Positions 35,401-45,926 of a DNA stretch of 64,000 nt are shown in pieces. This stretch comes from Warburgia ugandensis. Taxonomy: Eukaryota > Streptophyta > Magnoliopsida > Canellales > Canellaceae. The stretch spans positions 67,743,414 to 67,807,413 of the forward strand of contig CP141126.1 of assembly GCA_035236585.1 (NCBI GenBank), in the 5' to 3' direction. The position numbers were made by a program, and so were the translations under genes. A model generated the notes under the pieces. The model did not search any database. It saw only the letters and a list, made by a program, of their open reading frames with translations, and was not told the origin of the DNA. The stretch's first letter is position 1, and every line of letters begins with the position of its first letter.

Positions 35401-35487
35401 GCAGGTTCATATGTGACTCATGAGACAAACCACTTTGTCTATTTTTATTTGGATCAAAAGGCAATCTTGTTATTCAAGTCTGGTTGA
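20420..35487 (+). CDS. Dynein light chain, LC8 (DYNLL) family; three exons
   Basis: The exons are 20420-20569, 20680-20785 and 35405-35487, encoding 112 residues. Intron 1 is GT...TTTTTTAG, phase 0. Intron 2 is GT...TTGCAG, phase 1, with a glycine codon split across it. The N-terminus (residues 1-30) is a glycine/serine-rich low-complexity extension, typical of plant LC8 proteins. The LC8 core follows: [48 protein letters not shown], then exon 3 [18 protein letters not shown] and ending LLFKSG before TGA. LC8 is a small homodimeric hub that binds short linear motifs of partners along an edge strand (the GRNFGSYVTHE region). In plants, which lack dynein heavy chains, it serves as a general dimerisation adaptor. 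The start is the first ATG after a purine-rich leader (GTTAGAACAAAATGGCG). Every core residue I can compare is conserved, so the gene is probably functional despite the 14.6-kb second intron. Confidence 0.95.
21134..21299 (+). mobile_element. Au-type SINE, full length
   Basis: This is a tRNA-derived SINE of about 166 bp. An A-box-like segment (TGGTGCAATGGTAGAGTTG) and a B-box-like segment (GGTTCAAGGC) of the RNA polymerase III promoter are visible, followed by the Au-family body (CCTCTTGCAAAATG, GCGGGAGCTTCGTGCACCGG). The flanking duplication is 17 bp with one mismatch: ATCTTTAAACCAAGGTG at 21117-21133 and ATCTTTAAACGAAGGTG at 21300-21316. It is sense-oriented within the intron. Confidence 0.92.
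21317..24052. other. Intronic sequence without a recognised element
   Basis: No coding similarity is seen. A 53-bp tandem duplication lies at 22775-22882 (GCCATTCAAACCAAT at 22780 and 22833, each followed by an AATTGGAGAGCT block). The segment 22560-23650 is less AT-rich than its surroundings and could be an unrecognised repeat. Confidence 0.5.
24067..24111 (-). mobile_element. 5'-truncated Au SINE, reverse orientation
   Basis: Read on the minus strand it is only the SINE 3' end (CCTCGACCCCGCATATGCGG, then GAGCTTCGTGCACGAG and CTGCCC). A 10-bp duplication AGGCAGCTTA flanks it (24053-24062 and 24112-24121), so it is a separate, truncated insertion rather than a deletion remnant. Confidence 0.85.
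24831..25228 (+). mobile_element. rrn26: Nuclear copy of mitochondrial large-subunit rRNA gene (5' domain) inside a LINE
   Basis: Plus-strand sequence from about 24835 to 25060 matches the 5' domain of plant mitochondrial 26S rRNA as I know it. Examples are AAAGGCGAAAGGCCATGGGG, GAAACCGTATCTAAG, CTGAAACATCTGAGTAGCTA, GGGAAATCAACCGAGACCCC and AGTAGTGGTGAG. The segment after 25090 is unrecognised and may be adjacent mitochondrial DNA. The insert sits exactly where the two other LINE copies read continuously (between CTTCTTAGTTA and TTTACTGGT...), with a possible shared GATC at both junctions. Scattered C-to-T-type changes show an old transfer. It cannot act as rRNA. Confidence 0.82.
27213..27391 (+). 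mobile_element. Au-type SINE, full length, nested in the LINE
   Basis: This 179-bp SINE starts GAAGGGGAGCCTTGGTGCAA and ends CGGGGCTGCCCT. It has the A-box-like and B-box-like promoter segments (GGTTCAAGGC) and the Au body. The 19-bp target duplication ACTCCTAGAACTAGTTTTA is perfect (27194-27212 and 27392-27410), which makes it the best preserved and probably one of the youngest insertions in the intron. It splits the endonuclease region of the LINE and is inserted antisense to it. Confidence 0.95.
27774..27977 (-). repeat. 68-bp tandem monomers at the 5' end of the LINE
   Basis: ATGCTCTAG at 27774, ATGCCCTAG at 27842 and ATGCCCTAG at 27910 mark three units spaced exactly 68 bp apart. Each begins, on the minus strand, with CTAGGGCAT and includes a GCAAGGG(T/C)TGCTAG segment and a run like TGCATCAGAT. 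The third unit has decayed. The same 68-bp period is found at the 5' end of the other long copy (42846-43049). Confidence 0.85.
27967..28091. repeat. Inverted repeat with 60-base arms
   Basis: The two arms mirror each other around 28028/28029 (AATATGCAT|ATGCATATT), with shared blocks TGAAGATGATTTT, TTCTCTT and AATATGCAT and about 10-12 mismatches by eye. A transcript would fold into a hairpin. It overlaps the 5' boundary of the minus-strand LINE. It may be a foldback element, a MITE or a hairpin precursor; nothing in the sequence decides between them. Confidence 0.8.
28092..29040. other. Intronic sequence, possible LTR remnants
   Basis: No coding similarity is recognised. A short perfect inverted repeat (AGTACTTGAAAGTACT, about 28678-28693) lies in the stretch, which otherwise looks like decayed retroelement DNA without detectable ends. 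Confidence 0.4.
29158..29960 (+). pseudogene. Tandemly duplicated RNase H-like fragment of an L1-type LINE
   Basis: Two copies of a 277-bp unit (29158-29434 and 29435-about 29711) share GATGTGTTAGA, CCACCAGATAGGATGT and TAATGAAGCAGAAAT-like blocks. The second copy reads [18 protein letters not shown] ([13 protein letters not shown]), [16 protein letters not shown] and LLECLHS. This is the pattern of the plant RVT_3 RNase H-like domain found at the C-terminus of L1-type LINE polyproteins (DGS..GNPG.AGIG, then S..EAE..AL..GL). After the second copy the frame continues with [20 protein letters not shown], resembling the domain's C-terminal part. Stops occur in both copies. This is a dead LINE tail duplicated in place, unrelated to the RTE LINEs in the window. 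Confidence 0.75.
29961..31055. other. Intronic sequence without a recognised element
   Basis: Several short open frames, none with family signals. Confidence 0.45.
31056..32770. mobile_element. Possible non-coding retroelement or LTR fragment with a GC-rich core
   Basis: It starts near GTTTTCCACAAGTGCACGGG, a phrase I associate with plant gypsy-type LTR neighbourhoods, and is followed by AT-rich sequence. From 31850 to 32640 it is strikingly richer in GC and purines on the plus strand. That strand bias gives long low-complexity open frames on the minus strand (347 and 262 codons, rich in Pro, Ser, His and Leu) that look like composition artefacts, not proteins. No ends or target duplication could be fixed, so the classification is tentative. 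Confidence 0.35.
32771..34225. other. Intronic sequence without a recognised element
   Basis: AT-rich DNA without coding similarity. Confidence 0.45.
34226..34906 (-). mobile_element. 5'-truncated RTE LINE fragment
   Basis: It contains only the 3' end of the same LINE family as 24248-27977. In minus orientation the sequence begins inside the reverse-transcriptase C-terminus (near GGAGAAGAGTAGGAGTGG). It keeps an 83-codon open piece with [20 protein letters not shown] and [10 protein letters not shown], then the AACCCCTAATTGGGATAAGG end and a GAT-rich tail at 34226-34250. Truncation at the 5' end is the normal result of incomplete target-primed reverse transcription. It retains a segment of about 40 bp (near 34690-34745) that the 24-27 kb copy has lost. 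Confidence 0.87.
35061..35227 (+). mobile_element. Au-type SINE, full length
   Basis: This 167-bp SINE begins CCTTGGCGCAACGATAAAG, has the B-box-like GGTCACGGGTCCAAGGCG, and ends GGGAGCTTCGTGCACCAGGG. A perfect 19-bp duplication AGCTATGTAACCACATTTG flanks it (35042-35060 and 35228-35246). It ends about 180 bases before exon 3 of the dynein gene, close enough to matter for splicing or the branch-point region. Confidence 0.94.
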
Positions 35488-38400
35488 TCATGGCCGTAAT
35501 GACAAGGAGGCTGAGATGATTATTACTTGATCATTATGATGCTATAATAGCGACTAGATTGTATTAATTGATTTTGGAACGCAAACCTCTATCAAGACAT
35601 CTCTTTCGTTCCTTAATCTGTAAATTTCACACTGTTTCCTGAATATGACATATTTAGCTTTCTAATCATCTTGGATTTATGAAGTCAGAATATAATCCTT
35701 GGTTGACTAATTTCTGTTCTTGCCTCCTACATTTTCTCTTCTGTGCTATTAAGTCTGTTTGGCATTTGGATAACAAACCAGGTACGAAACTATCTGTCGA
35801 CGGGTATCTTAGCCCTGCTATTTGCAGACTTAAAGCATACATATTACATATTTGTCTTATGTTTTAGGGCTGCCAAACTATTCGGGTATAATCTGGTCCA
35901 CCATCTATTATCCTCGTGCCTACGTCTTTGTCTTCCGAAGTGGGGTGGCATTTTGCACTTAGAACTCCTTTCTCCAAGAACATTGTTTTGGTTAAACCAA
36001 CAAAAAGACGTGAAAATTCAAGTCAGAAACATTCTTTTGGTTGTACAAAAATAACTAACTATAAAAAGAATGTTATACAATTTTGGAAGGAATAAGGATT
36101 GACTATCAGTCCATCTAAATCTGCATCAGAACTATATTCTAACATCTCAAGAAACCTTTATATCCCTTTAGAAGATAGTTTCTAGTTCCAACCAAGGAGA
36201 AAAAGTCGTTTCTCCCCTGCTTTGTTGGAAAACTTATTCACAGTCAATTCTCTTAGATTTGTTTAAATCTTTGATTTCAGCCATCCTGTACTGTGCCAGG
36301 ATTGCTCTTACATTTCCAAAGAAAATCCTGAAAGTATTGCGAAGAAGCCCAGAGGGAGTATCTCTGGAAAACATTTCCACAGTAAAAGGGGTAAGCACCT
36401 TATAAACTAGAAGGAGGCATAAACCTCTGAGGAATGGAAGGTCTCTTAGAGATGTTTCGGCCGTTAACAAAAGTTGATGCAAAGCATTCCATGCATGCTA
36501 CTTATTTACTTCAAGTTACTTAGGTTTCCATTATAAGTTGCTTTAGTTATTCTCAATCTCAACCATTAGATTGAATGGCTGAGACCAAATAGTGCTTTAG
36601 ATTTCTGTTTCTTGTCATATGAAAACAACCTTAAGAAAGGAGGAAAACTAGCAGTTCATTTTTACAAAACTAATGAAGAATATATTCTTCTTTGGAAGTC
36701 TTGAAGAACTTATTTTAAAACCTGAAAGAGTTTGAATCTAGCTTGGAAGAGCTAGTCTTGGTGCCTGGAAGAGCACCCCTATCTATTCTTTATTCCACAT
36801 TGTTCCTTTGCTCCAAAAGTTTTCATTTTAAAATTAGGTTGGAGATTGTCACAGAATTCATATTCTCCGTGGTAGCAATTGTTACAATGGTACCTGAAAC
36901 ATGACTCATTTCTTAAAGGGTTACCACAAGATGGACTTTTCAATGTGGAAGGTCATATTAAAGGCTAGAAAGTATCGATCCAAGGGCGTCGTATGGACTA
37001 TTTGTTCAGGTTCTAATATAAAGCTTTAGATAAACAATAGGACAAATAAATATCCTCTCAGGTATGAGTTTGAGTCATTTCCTAAAAATGCACCGAATAT
37101 ATTTGACATAGTTTAGAGTTTGTTTATCCTTAATGCTAGGATATAGTACAAAGACAAAATCATCTATAACTTGGGCAACATAAGGATATGTAGATGTGGA
37201 GATGATATAACAAGACGGTCTCAATGGAAATTCAAAAGCAGTTCTCTCCTTCTAGTAGGACATGGAAAAATATATGGACCATAAGGTTAAGGATTTTATC
37301 TTGACAACTTGAATAATAGACTCCAACCTTATCCAATATATATGCCTTGTAGAGGGAACAAATAAAATTGTCATAGATGTTATAATCATGAGGAATCTCC
37401 TCGTGCTGCTCTACAATGCCTTGCTATGTATCCTTTATGAGGACTTTGCAAACAAATTTCAGGACAGAAAATGATTGTTTATCCTCTTTGCTTGATGTTA
37501 TCTAGAATAGTTTTCCAAAATACTCTTCAAAGGGTAGAATGAGAACTACTCTACGTGCTAATGCCCATTTTATCCAATTGAGCATGTATGGAAGAATGAA
37601 ATTGAGATACTTTTTAGAATAAACATTAGAATTCTCATTTACTTAACAAAGTGAATCGAAGGTTGATGAGATTGGAGTTTCAAATAAGCAATGCAAACTC
37701 TGCTTTTGCAAAGAAAGATTAGAACATCCTTGTGAAGTGGAGCCAAACCGATATAATAAGGAAACTTTGTAGAACTAATCTATTGGAAGGACTCAAATTA
37801 GCAATATCTAATAATAATCCAAATTTGGATGTGCAATAGAAAATGGATATTGTGATCAAAATGATTAAGAATGACGATTCATCACTATGGTAAACTCAGA
37901 TGATGGAGGAGGAGAGCAGGAAGATATCAAGACATGGATATACTCAAAGACCTCTCATAATGATGGAACCCTAGTGAATGATCTTTTAGCTAAATTTGCT
38001 ATAACTTCGCAGAGTCATATTGTTTGGCTTGAAATCCTTATCAAGTTCATAGTTAACTCAACTAGGGATGAGTATAATTGCCAATGGATGCCTAGGAGAA
38101 CTTATGTTTATGTTTTAATATAATTAGTTTGGTTACCAAAAAGAGCACCTAAGTGAAAACAAGTTGGACTAGATACTCACCTTTTGTGAGAAGTGAACTC
38201 CTCACCTATAAATAGTTGTTTTTAATTACAAGATGAAGGGAGTTTCATTTTAGGTGCATGTAATTTCACAATCACTATAGTTTAATTCAAGAAAATCCGA
38301 TTCCTAAATAGGAATTCAATTTCAAGTGTGCAAAAAACCACCACCTTCCCCAATTCCTAACGCAAAAGATTTCAATTTTCAAACAATTGAAGCCCAATCA

Positions 38401-41400
38401 AACAAATAGATCAATCCTAGCTCTATTGCATGGCATCTGGGCAACTTTAAATCATATTTTCTTGACATTGTTGGCTCCTACTATTAGTTTTCCACCAATA
38501 TATATGAAGATTGAGATGGTGAATCCTTAAGCTGAACCAACAATAGACAAAGCACAAACAATCGGATTGATCTCTAATATTTTCAGCTAATGCACTCTCA
38601 TGACATAGCAAATGTGAAAGTCTTTTTGGTGCTTCCATAATGTTTAATGTTTATTCTCAATTTTACTTTCATTTAAGCTTTTATAAGCAAATTTCCTAGA
38701 CTGTGGCAGTGCAAGTTGGGAGGCTAACATTCAATGGATTTTCTTGTTGAATCCATAGAGATCTTGTAGACATTCTTGATTAGTGACAATCAGTAAGTAG
38801 ACTTGAGTTATACATATGATTTTCTTGGATTACGTGGTATGAGAAGACTTAAATCAAGAAGCTAAAACTAGAAAGGAAAATTAAGAACTTGAGCTTGGGT
38901 TAGAACTTGATTTCTTCAATAAATAACTTCAGGCAAATTGCAAAAATCTTCTTAAGGATATATTATAGGTTTATGATGCTAGTTATTGTCTCTTAAAGAT
39001 CATATTAGAAATCTTTGATGTATCAATATTGTTTTACAATAAATTTCTTAATTGCTACTCCATTCTTAACAATTATAGAGAATTGGCAAAATAGGGGTGC
39101 CATCTAGTAATTAAGTAAAGAAACCACTAAGGTATTATAGGAAGAAGACTTGGTTTGATGCCCCTTTTAATGATATATTCTTGATCTATGGTGGTCTACT
39201 AATGTGTAAGCAACTATTTGATTATTTGTGTCATTTTGGTTAAAAGATGTAGTCTTTAATAATGCTCTTTATTTGGATTGGGTATGGGAAGAATGTAAAT
39301 AAAATCCTTGGACTTCAATAGTTTAGTCTTTTAATACCAGTCCTTATGTGCCTTGACATGATGATGAATTTGTGTTTTTTGAGATTGAGGAGCTTGGCAC
39401 AAATTTTTTGTATTGTGGGACTTTTTGTCTTTAAAATTTTTAGATACAACATGTTTTGAAATATGTTACAAGGCTTAGAACATCAAGAATCCAAAGATGA
39501 GAGTTTTGGTGAAAGGATTTTCACCTTTTTAGTTGATAATAGAATTGATTATGTCAAAGTTGTCTTGAAAAGTTGTTGGATGATTAATGGAGCACGCTTG
39601 CTCATTTCACTTTGATAACATATTTCATCTAGGATTTTGAGATTTGTTTATCTGTTGGTCAGACTGCCTCATCTTCTGATAGAATATGAGGATGAATCTT
39701 CTCTCAAAAATAGCTTTTGATAGTAGCAAACCTATGTATATAGATGAATAGACAAAATAGGTAGCTAAAATTGGATTTAGAAGATCAATCAATTTGTTCT
39801 ATGTGAAGATTTGTATTTAGTTTGATTTAACAAAGATGATATTGGTAGGGATTTAGATTAAAAATTAAAGATGTTTTGGCAAACTTTCACATATGAAAAT
39901 TTGCTGACTAGTGATTATTGCTTGGCATGGCTTCTCATAGTTCACTTAATATGATTTGTCATTTAGGTGGATATTTAGTTATCATCACATCGACTTGGCA
40001 AAGAGTTGTATGATTTAGGGGGTCCTTAAAGCATTTTAGAATGCATCCAAAAATGATATAGATAAATAACACAGTTATAAATGCATTTCAACATGTTTCA
40101 AAAAGGCATTTCTTGAAGAATCATGTACGTGAAACTAATGCCATGGAGCCTGGTAAATCAGCATACCTAGGCAACCCAATACTTGCTGATGATGTCTCAC
40201 CTCGTAATTTTCTCAAGATGAAAATAACTTAGAATTTCTTATAGACAAGAAGCCAAAGTAAAATCAAATGATGATAGTGAAGAGGAAGCTTTCACAAGCA
40301 TCTTTCAAATAATAACCCAAGTTAAGGTAGATTGAAACAATTTAATTGGAAATTCATTACTAAGTGCATCATCCTTGGAAAAAAAAATTGATGAATGATA
40401 TTATAATGGAAGAATCGTATATTATTCTAGTGAAGAACTCAAATTTGAGGGTTGATTTGTGAATGGAAAATTGGAACAAATGGGATGGCGATGGTGTCAA
40501 TCAATCAAATGGGATCATTTCCTACCAAAAAATGAAAGCTTCAAAAACAAAAACCCATCAAAACCTTTCATTCATTTTCTATCATAGGAACTCAGTGTTG
40601 CAAATATATGGCTTATAAAGCCATTGTATGACTATTAATTATTTAAATGGGTGAATTCACTTATGTAATTATGTTATGCCAATACTATATAATAGGGTAC
40701 TAAGAATATAAGTTAATTATGAGATGACAACATACTTACAACCTTATGGGATGACATTTGGAACCTTAAATAACATACTGGGAATTCCATGACAAGATAA
40801 TTGAAATCATAGTCAAGCAGAAATGTAATCCCAACTGTTTGTAAATCTTAAAATTCCTTATCTAAAAATGAGGAAAGGAAAACCTAATCTTGTAGCACTT
40901 GTTGATGTACTATCACCATTGGATGGAGATGATCACTTCTCAAATCATCTTAGGTAGGGACCTTAAACATACACTATAGTGTGTGAAATTGTTTTACACA
41001 TAAGACATGAACTCAGTTGTTTGGAACATTTAGTGGACACTAAATAGTTGAAATGTTATTTTGAATATAAATATAAATACCCTTGGAATTGAGGAATCAA
41101 TATTTCCAAGGGAGACCCAATATTTATTTTTAATGCATTACATGTAGAAGTCTATATATGGCTGATTCCAAGTGTGTTGAAACATTAGTTAACCTCATAC
41201 GAAATATAGGATGTCCAACATGGGATCTAATCTCTTATGGCGAAAGATATTTAGTAATAAACTTGAGAAAACCCAAGGACTTGGTGTTGTTTGATAAAAT
41301 ATTTATCAAATTGATTTTATTATATGTACTTAAAGCAGGATATTTTCAAAAGAAAGTATTTTGATGTTCATTTAAAGATGGGGCTCTTTGTATTTAAGTG

Positions 41401-42100
41401 TACTAATGTGACATACCTAGAGGCAAATAAATCCACATGCCTCATATAGGTGTCACATACAAATATGAAATAGTGAAAGGGTAAAATGGTATATAGTTTA
41501 TAAGGTACCTATGTAATTTATCATCTTATGTGAGATACATGTAATTATTGGTGGGTGAATTTACTTGAAATCACATCATCTCTTTAGATGGTAGGAAATT
41601 ACCCCTAATGAGTTGGAAAAGTCTTACTTCTTTTGAAAAAGAGCTTCCTAAATAGGAAACCTAGAGATACCATTTTAAGAAGGTAACTAGTAGATTACAC
41701 CAATTAAGCTTGTTGGAGTTTAACTAGGATTTAAAGTTTTTTATTTGAGGCATAGGGTTCCTTTCCTCTTTATATAGGAACCACTTTAGAGGAGAGAAAT
41801 TTGGTGGTCCTCTCTAGTTGGGAAAACCCTAAAACTCTCTTCCTCTCTATAATTCACAAGAGTTGGATAAGAAGAAGAAAAATAAGAAGGCTATGAGTGT
41901 GGATTCTTCATAGTGGCTGATCAACTAGACAGATTGTAATTGTGATCTTAACAAGGTATGTATGTATCTTATTGCTTCTTGTGAAATAAAACACAAAACA
42001 CAAGATTCAAGTTTGATCAGAAACTACATTTTTGAGTACTATTTTCAAATTTAAGAAAGTTCTAGACCTTTTATTAGTCATTTAACACTTTAAGCTAAGT
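35488..42100. other. 3' flank of the dynein gene and degenerate intergenic DNA
   Basis: The first few hundred bases must hold the dynein 3' UTR, but no unambiguous polyadenylation signal can be assigned. From about 36.8 to 41.9 kb the sequence reads as heavily decayed retroelement DNA with frequent stops in all frames, and no family could be named with confidence. A short open frame at 41158-41364 has no recognisable family. Confidence 0.45.
41771..41776 (+). promoter_or_regulatory. TATA-like box, possibly of an LTR
   Basis: TATATA in CTCTTTATATAGGAACC is followed by a leader-like CT-rich stretch (CTCTCTTCCTCTCTATAATT) and a perfect splice-donor-like AAG|GTATGT at 41954. The pattern resembles an LTR or gene promoter with a short first exon, but no coding sequence follows on this strand. 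Confidence 0.3.
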
Positions 42101-42279
42101 GATGAGTTTTATCTCCTAAAGCAAGAGACTTAAGCTTACATAGGTTGTAGTGTGTAAGGAGTTCATGTTTATGTTTGCATGAGATATTTATTATGCCATC
42201 ATCTTAGTTGTCACTAGGAAAGAAACAAAGGAGTCAAGTCCTTGACCAATAAATAAATGGAGTCATAGAGTTAAGGATA

Positions 42280-42840
42280 GTGGCTGAATTTTTTGATATT
42301 ATAAGATCTTAATAAGTGAAAGACTTGACAACTAAAAATTCTGAGACAGGAAAAGTTTGGGGCTTGCTAAAATAATTGCTTAAATGGGGAACAAAATTGA
42401 TCGATGAATTTAATAATCAATAAATTGATTAGTGAATTTTTCATTTGATTGAGTAGGAAGACAATAGTAGTAAAGATATGATTCCAATACTTAAATGACA
42501 TGGATGAGTGAGCCACTAATGAAAGGGAGGTATCTACCACATGATGGATTTTCCTTTTGGTAGCCCCATTTGTTATATGTGTGGGGACATGATCGACAGG
42601 GGATAATGCCTTATTTTTGAAAGTAGGAGGTGAGTGATTGGTACTTTCCTCCCAATCAAATTGAAATTCTTTCCTTTAATGTGCAATTGACAACACTCAA
42701 CCATTTGATGAAATTTGAAACAAATGTTCCAAACTCCACCACTGCCAATCCTAAACTAGAATAAAGGAGACTTTTTCCAGCCAGCAAGTAAAACCCATGG
42801 TAAACCCCATGCATGAATCAATTTTTTACATTCCATAGGG
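42280..42840 (-). pseudogene. Ty1/copia integrase, distal half (3' of the LINE insertion)
   Basis: Minus-strand reading of about 42610-42390 gives HVPTHITNGATKRKIHHVVD, TSLSLVAHSSMSFKYWN and HIFTTIVFLLNQM, the highly conserved core of copia integrase. The catalytic glutamate normally in NG.AERK is a lysine here (TKRK). Stops and frame changes surround it. It is the continuation of the copia piece at 45927-47110, from which it is separated by the LINE. Coding similarity fades below about 42.1 kb, so reverse transcriptase, RNase H and the 3' LTR of this element are not recognisable. Confidence 0.8.
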
Positions 42841-42845
42841 TTAGG

Positions 42846-43049
42846 GCGCTCCCCCCAAGAGACACACTGCATTAGATCTCATATGCAGTGAAAAATGGAC
42901 AAGGGATGCTAGGGCGTTCTCTTGGAAGCAACATGTTGTATCATATCCTAGTGTAATAGAAAATAGGCAAGGGCAGCTAAAGCATTCCCTTGAAAGTGAT
43001 GCATTGCATCACAACCCAAGTAGTGGAAAGTATGCATGGGTTCCCATGT
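42846..43049 (+). repeat. 68-bp tandem monomers at the 5' end of the plus-strand LINE
   Basis: Units start at 42846 (GCGCTCCCCCCAAGAG), 42914 (GCGTTCTCTTGGAAGC) and 42982 (GCATTCCCTTGAAAG), exactly 68 bp apart. Each contains a GACAAGGG/GGCAAGGG(A/C)TGCTA-like segment and a TTG(C/T)AT.A block. The units are about 65-75 percent alike by eye. Confidence 0.85.
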
Positions 43050-45926
43050 TGTTCAATAAGTGCGCGGGGTTAGGTCATGGAGAACAAGATTCATATTGCT
43101 ACATGAATATAGGCACATTGACATGTAAGAGTCTAGAGTTAGTGGATACGATGAAAACATGAGAGTCAACATCGCTTATATCCAGCAAACCAAGTGGAAA
43201 GGAGCTAAAACTAGAGAAATAGATATGTATAAGCTTTGATGCACAGGAAGAACAATAATAGAAATGGAGTTGAGATAGTGGTAGATAAAGAATTAAAGGA
43301 TAAAGTTATAAATGTTAAAAGATCAGTGATAGAATTATACTAGTAAAACTTGTTCTAAGAGAGAAGATCATAAATGTTATAAATGCCTACGCATTGCAAG
43401 TAGGATTAGAAGATAGAATGAAAAGAGTGTTCTCGAAAGATATGGAGGGATTCATTTAAGTCATTCCCAACATAGATGGGTTATTTATAAGAGCAAATTT
43501 TAATGGTCATAAAGGAACAATAAAAGAAGGATGTGACAGGGTACATGGAGGGTAGGTATGGGAGAAAGAAATGAGATGGGCAAGCGATACTTGATTTTGC
43601 CTTAGCATATAACCTAGCTATAGCAAATACATACTTTAAGAAGAGGGATGAATACTTAATAACCTTTTCAAAGTCAACCATATAAAAGTTAGACAGACCT
43701 TTTTTTTAGTTAGGAATACTAAGGATTATAAGGTGTTACCTAGTGAGAGTCTAACCTCACAAAATAGATCAATGGTTATGGATGTCTACATTAAAGTATA
43801 GGAGAAAGGAAATGCACTTAAATAAGTGTCCAAAAACTAAGTGGTGGAACTTAAAAGGAGAGAAGACGACATCATTTACAAACAAGTTGATAATAAAAGG
43901 GAATTGGAACAATGAAACCGAAGTAAAAACCATGTGGACTAATATGGCCATGTTCACTGGGAAAGTGACAAAAGATGTCCCAAGAGTATTTAAAGGTAAA
44001 AGGCAACCAACAAAGAAAAGCTTTTAGTCATTGAGTGAAAAGGTACTAAAAGTTATTAAAAAGAAACAAGTGTATTGTAAAGCATGGTAGAGGACTAAAA
44101 ATAATGAAAACTTTGAGCAATATAAGAATGCTAAAAGAGTAGTAAGTGAGGCTAAACTCAAAGTATATGATGACCTCTATAATGGATTAGGATAAAGAGA
44201 AGGTGAGAAAGATGTGTTTACACTCGCAAAAGTAAGGAAAAAGAAAAGTAAGGACTTAGACCACATTAAGTGTATTAGAAGTGATGAGCAAAAGGTACTA
44301 GTCAAAGATGATGATATCAAACAAAGATGGAAAAGTTACTTTCAAAACTTGCTAAATGACAATTACCATGAGAATATAGGGAGAAAGAACCTCAAACCCA
44401 AATAATGGTAGATATTATAGATATGAGCGTAGGATTAGAATTCTTGAAGTGAAAGAGGCATTGAAGAAGTTGAAATCAAGAAAGGCCTTAGCGCTTGATG
44501 GTATACCAATATAGGTTTGGAAGTATATGGGAGATATTGTAATAGTTTGGTTGACAAATTTGTTTAACAAGATTGAAAAATAGAAGAAAATATTGGATAA
44601 ATGGAGGAAAAGTTCTATTGTACCAATTTATAAGCATAAAGGAGATATACATAGTTGCACTAATTATTGAGGGATCAGACTTATGAGTAATACCATGAAA
44701 CTTTTTGAAAGAGTGATTGCGAAGAGGCTATGACATGAGACAAGTGTATTAGAGAACCAGTTTGGTGTTATGCTTAGGAGATCTATCATGGAAGTTATTT
44801 TCTTGCTTAACAATTAATAGAGAAATATAGGGAGATAAGGAAGGTCCTCTACATGGTCTTTGTTGGCTTTAAAAAAGCTTATGATAGGGTCCCTAAAGAG
44901 TTAATATGGTGGGTGTTGGTAAAGAAAGGAGTTTCACAGGGGTATTTAGACATAATTAAAGATATGTATAAAGGAGCGATAATAAACATTAGGACTAGTA
45001 GTGGAGAGACCGATGATTTTCTTATAACTATAGGATTACACCAAGGATTTGTATTGAGCCCATATCTTTTTATCTTAGTTATGGATGAGTTAACAAAACA
45101 TCTACAAGAGGAGATTCATGGTGCATGTTATTTGCGATGATGTAGTTTTGATAAGACAAGGCAAGGCGTAAACATAAAGCTAGAGCTGTGCAAAGATGCA
45201 TTAGAATCTAAAGGATTTAAAATTAGTCGAACTAAGATAGAGTATATGGAATACAATTTTAGCAAGGAGAAGAGCATGAGTGGAGAACCAGTAAAGATGG
45301 TTAACTAAGAAGTCTTCCTAAAAGAATACTTCTGATACTTGGGATCGATAATTTATAAGAGTAGAGAGATTGACAGTGAGGTTACTTAAAGAATCCAAGG
45401 GGGTTGGAACAAATGGAGATGCACCTCTAGAATTTTATGTGATCAGAAGATGCTACTCAAACTAAAAGGAAAATTCTATGGGATGGCTTTATTGCTGCCA
45501 TGCTCTATGGATCAAAGTGTTAGGTAGTTAAGGAACAACATGTATATAGGATGAGCATCTCCAAAATGTGAATGTTGAGATGGATGAGTGGTATGACATG
45601 AGAGGATAGAATTAGAATGAAAAAATTAAGAAAACTTAGGAGTAGAACTAATAGGTAACAAGATGGGGGAGATTAGGCTTAGATGGTTTAAACATGTCCA
45701 ACAAAGACAATAAAGGCACCTATCTGAAGGAGGAAGGTGATCTAAGTCAAATGTTCTAAAAGGGCAAAAGGACGGCCCAAAAGAACGTGGATAGAAGTGG
45801 TGAGAAAAGATCTAAAAACTTTGGGACTAAATGAAGCTATGACACTTAATAGAGGAGAATCAAGGAAGAAGATTCATGTGACGACCCCCTAATCGGGATA
45901 AGGTCTTGATGACGATGATGATGATG
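42846..45926 (+). mobile_element. RTE-clade LINE, long copy inserted in a copia integrase
   Basis: This plus-strand copy has the same layout as the intronic one: three 68-bp monomers (42846-43049), an endonuclease region from about 43110 (TLTCKSLELVDTMKT-like), reverse transcriptase from 44200 to 45300, then MDEW-like and RGRPK-like tail motifs, and the 3' end CCCCCTAATCGGGATAAGG plus a GAT array at 45900-45926. The region 44853-45140 reads MVFVGFKKAYDRVPKELIWW and GLHQGFVLSPYLFILVMDEL, conserved RT motifs. A one-base loss inside the catalytic FADD codons (near 45127-45137) shifts the frame. Copia sequence lies on both sides. Confidence 0.88.

Larger units (their letters stand above)
20786..35404 (+). 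other. 14.6-kb second intron of the dynein light chain gene
   Basis: The intron runs from donor G|GTATGGG to acceptor TTTTTGCAG|GT. It contains most of the transposable elements listed between 21 and 35 kb: Au SINEs, an RTE LINE, mitochondrial rRNA, an L1-type RNase H fragment and a truncated LINE. The three exons read through in frame across these boundaries, which supports a real intron rather than separate gene fragments. Confidence 0.9.

Noticed and set aside
36860..38130. Possible decayed viral-like or copia coding sequence (KMDFSMWK, YPLRYEFESFPK pieces)
   Set aside because: The peptide pieces are short, broken by many stops, and fit no single family convincingly.
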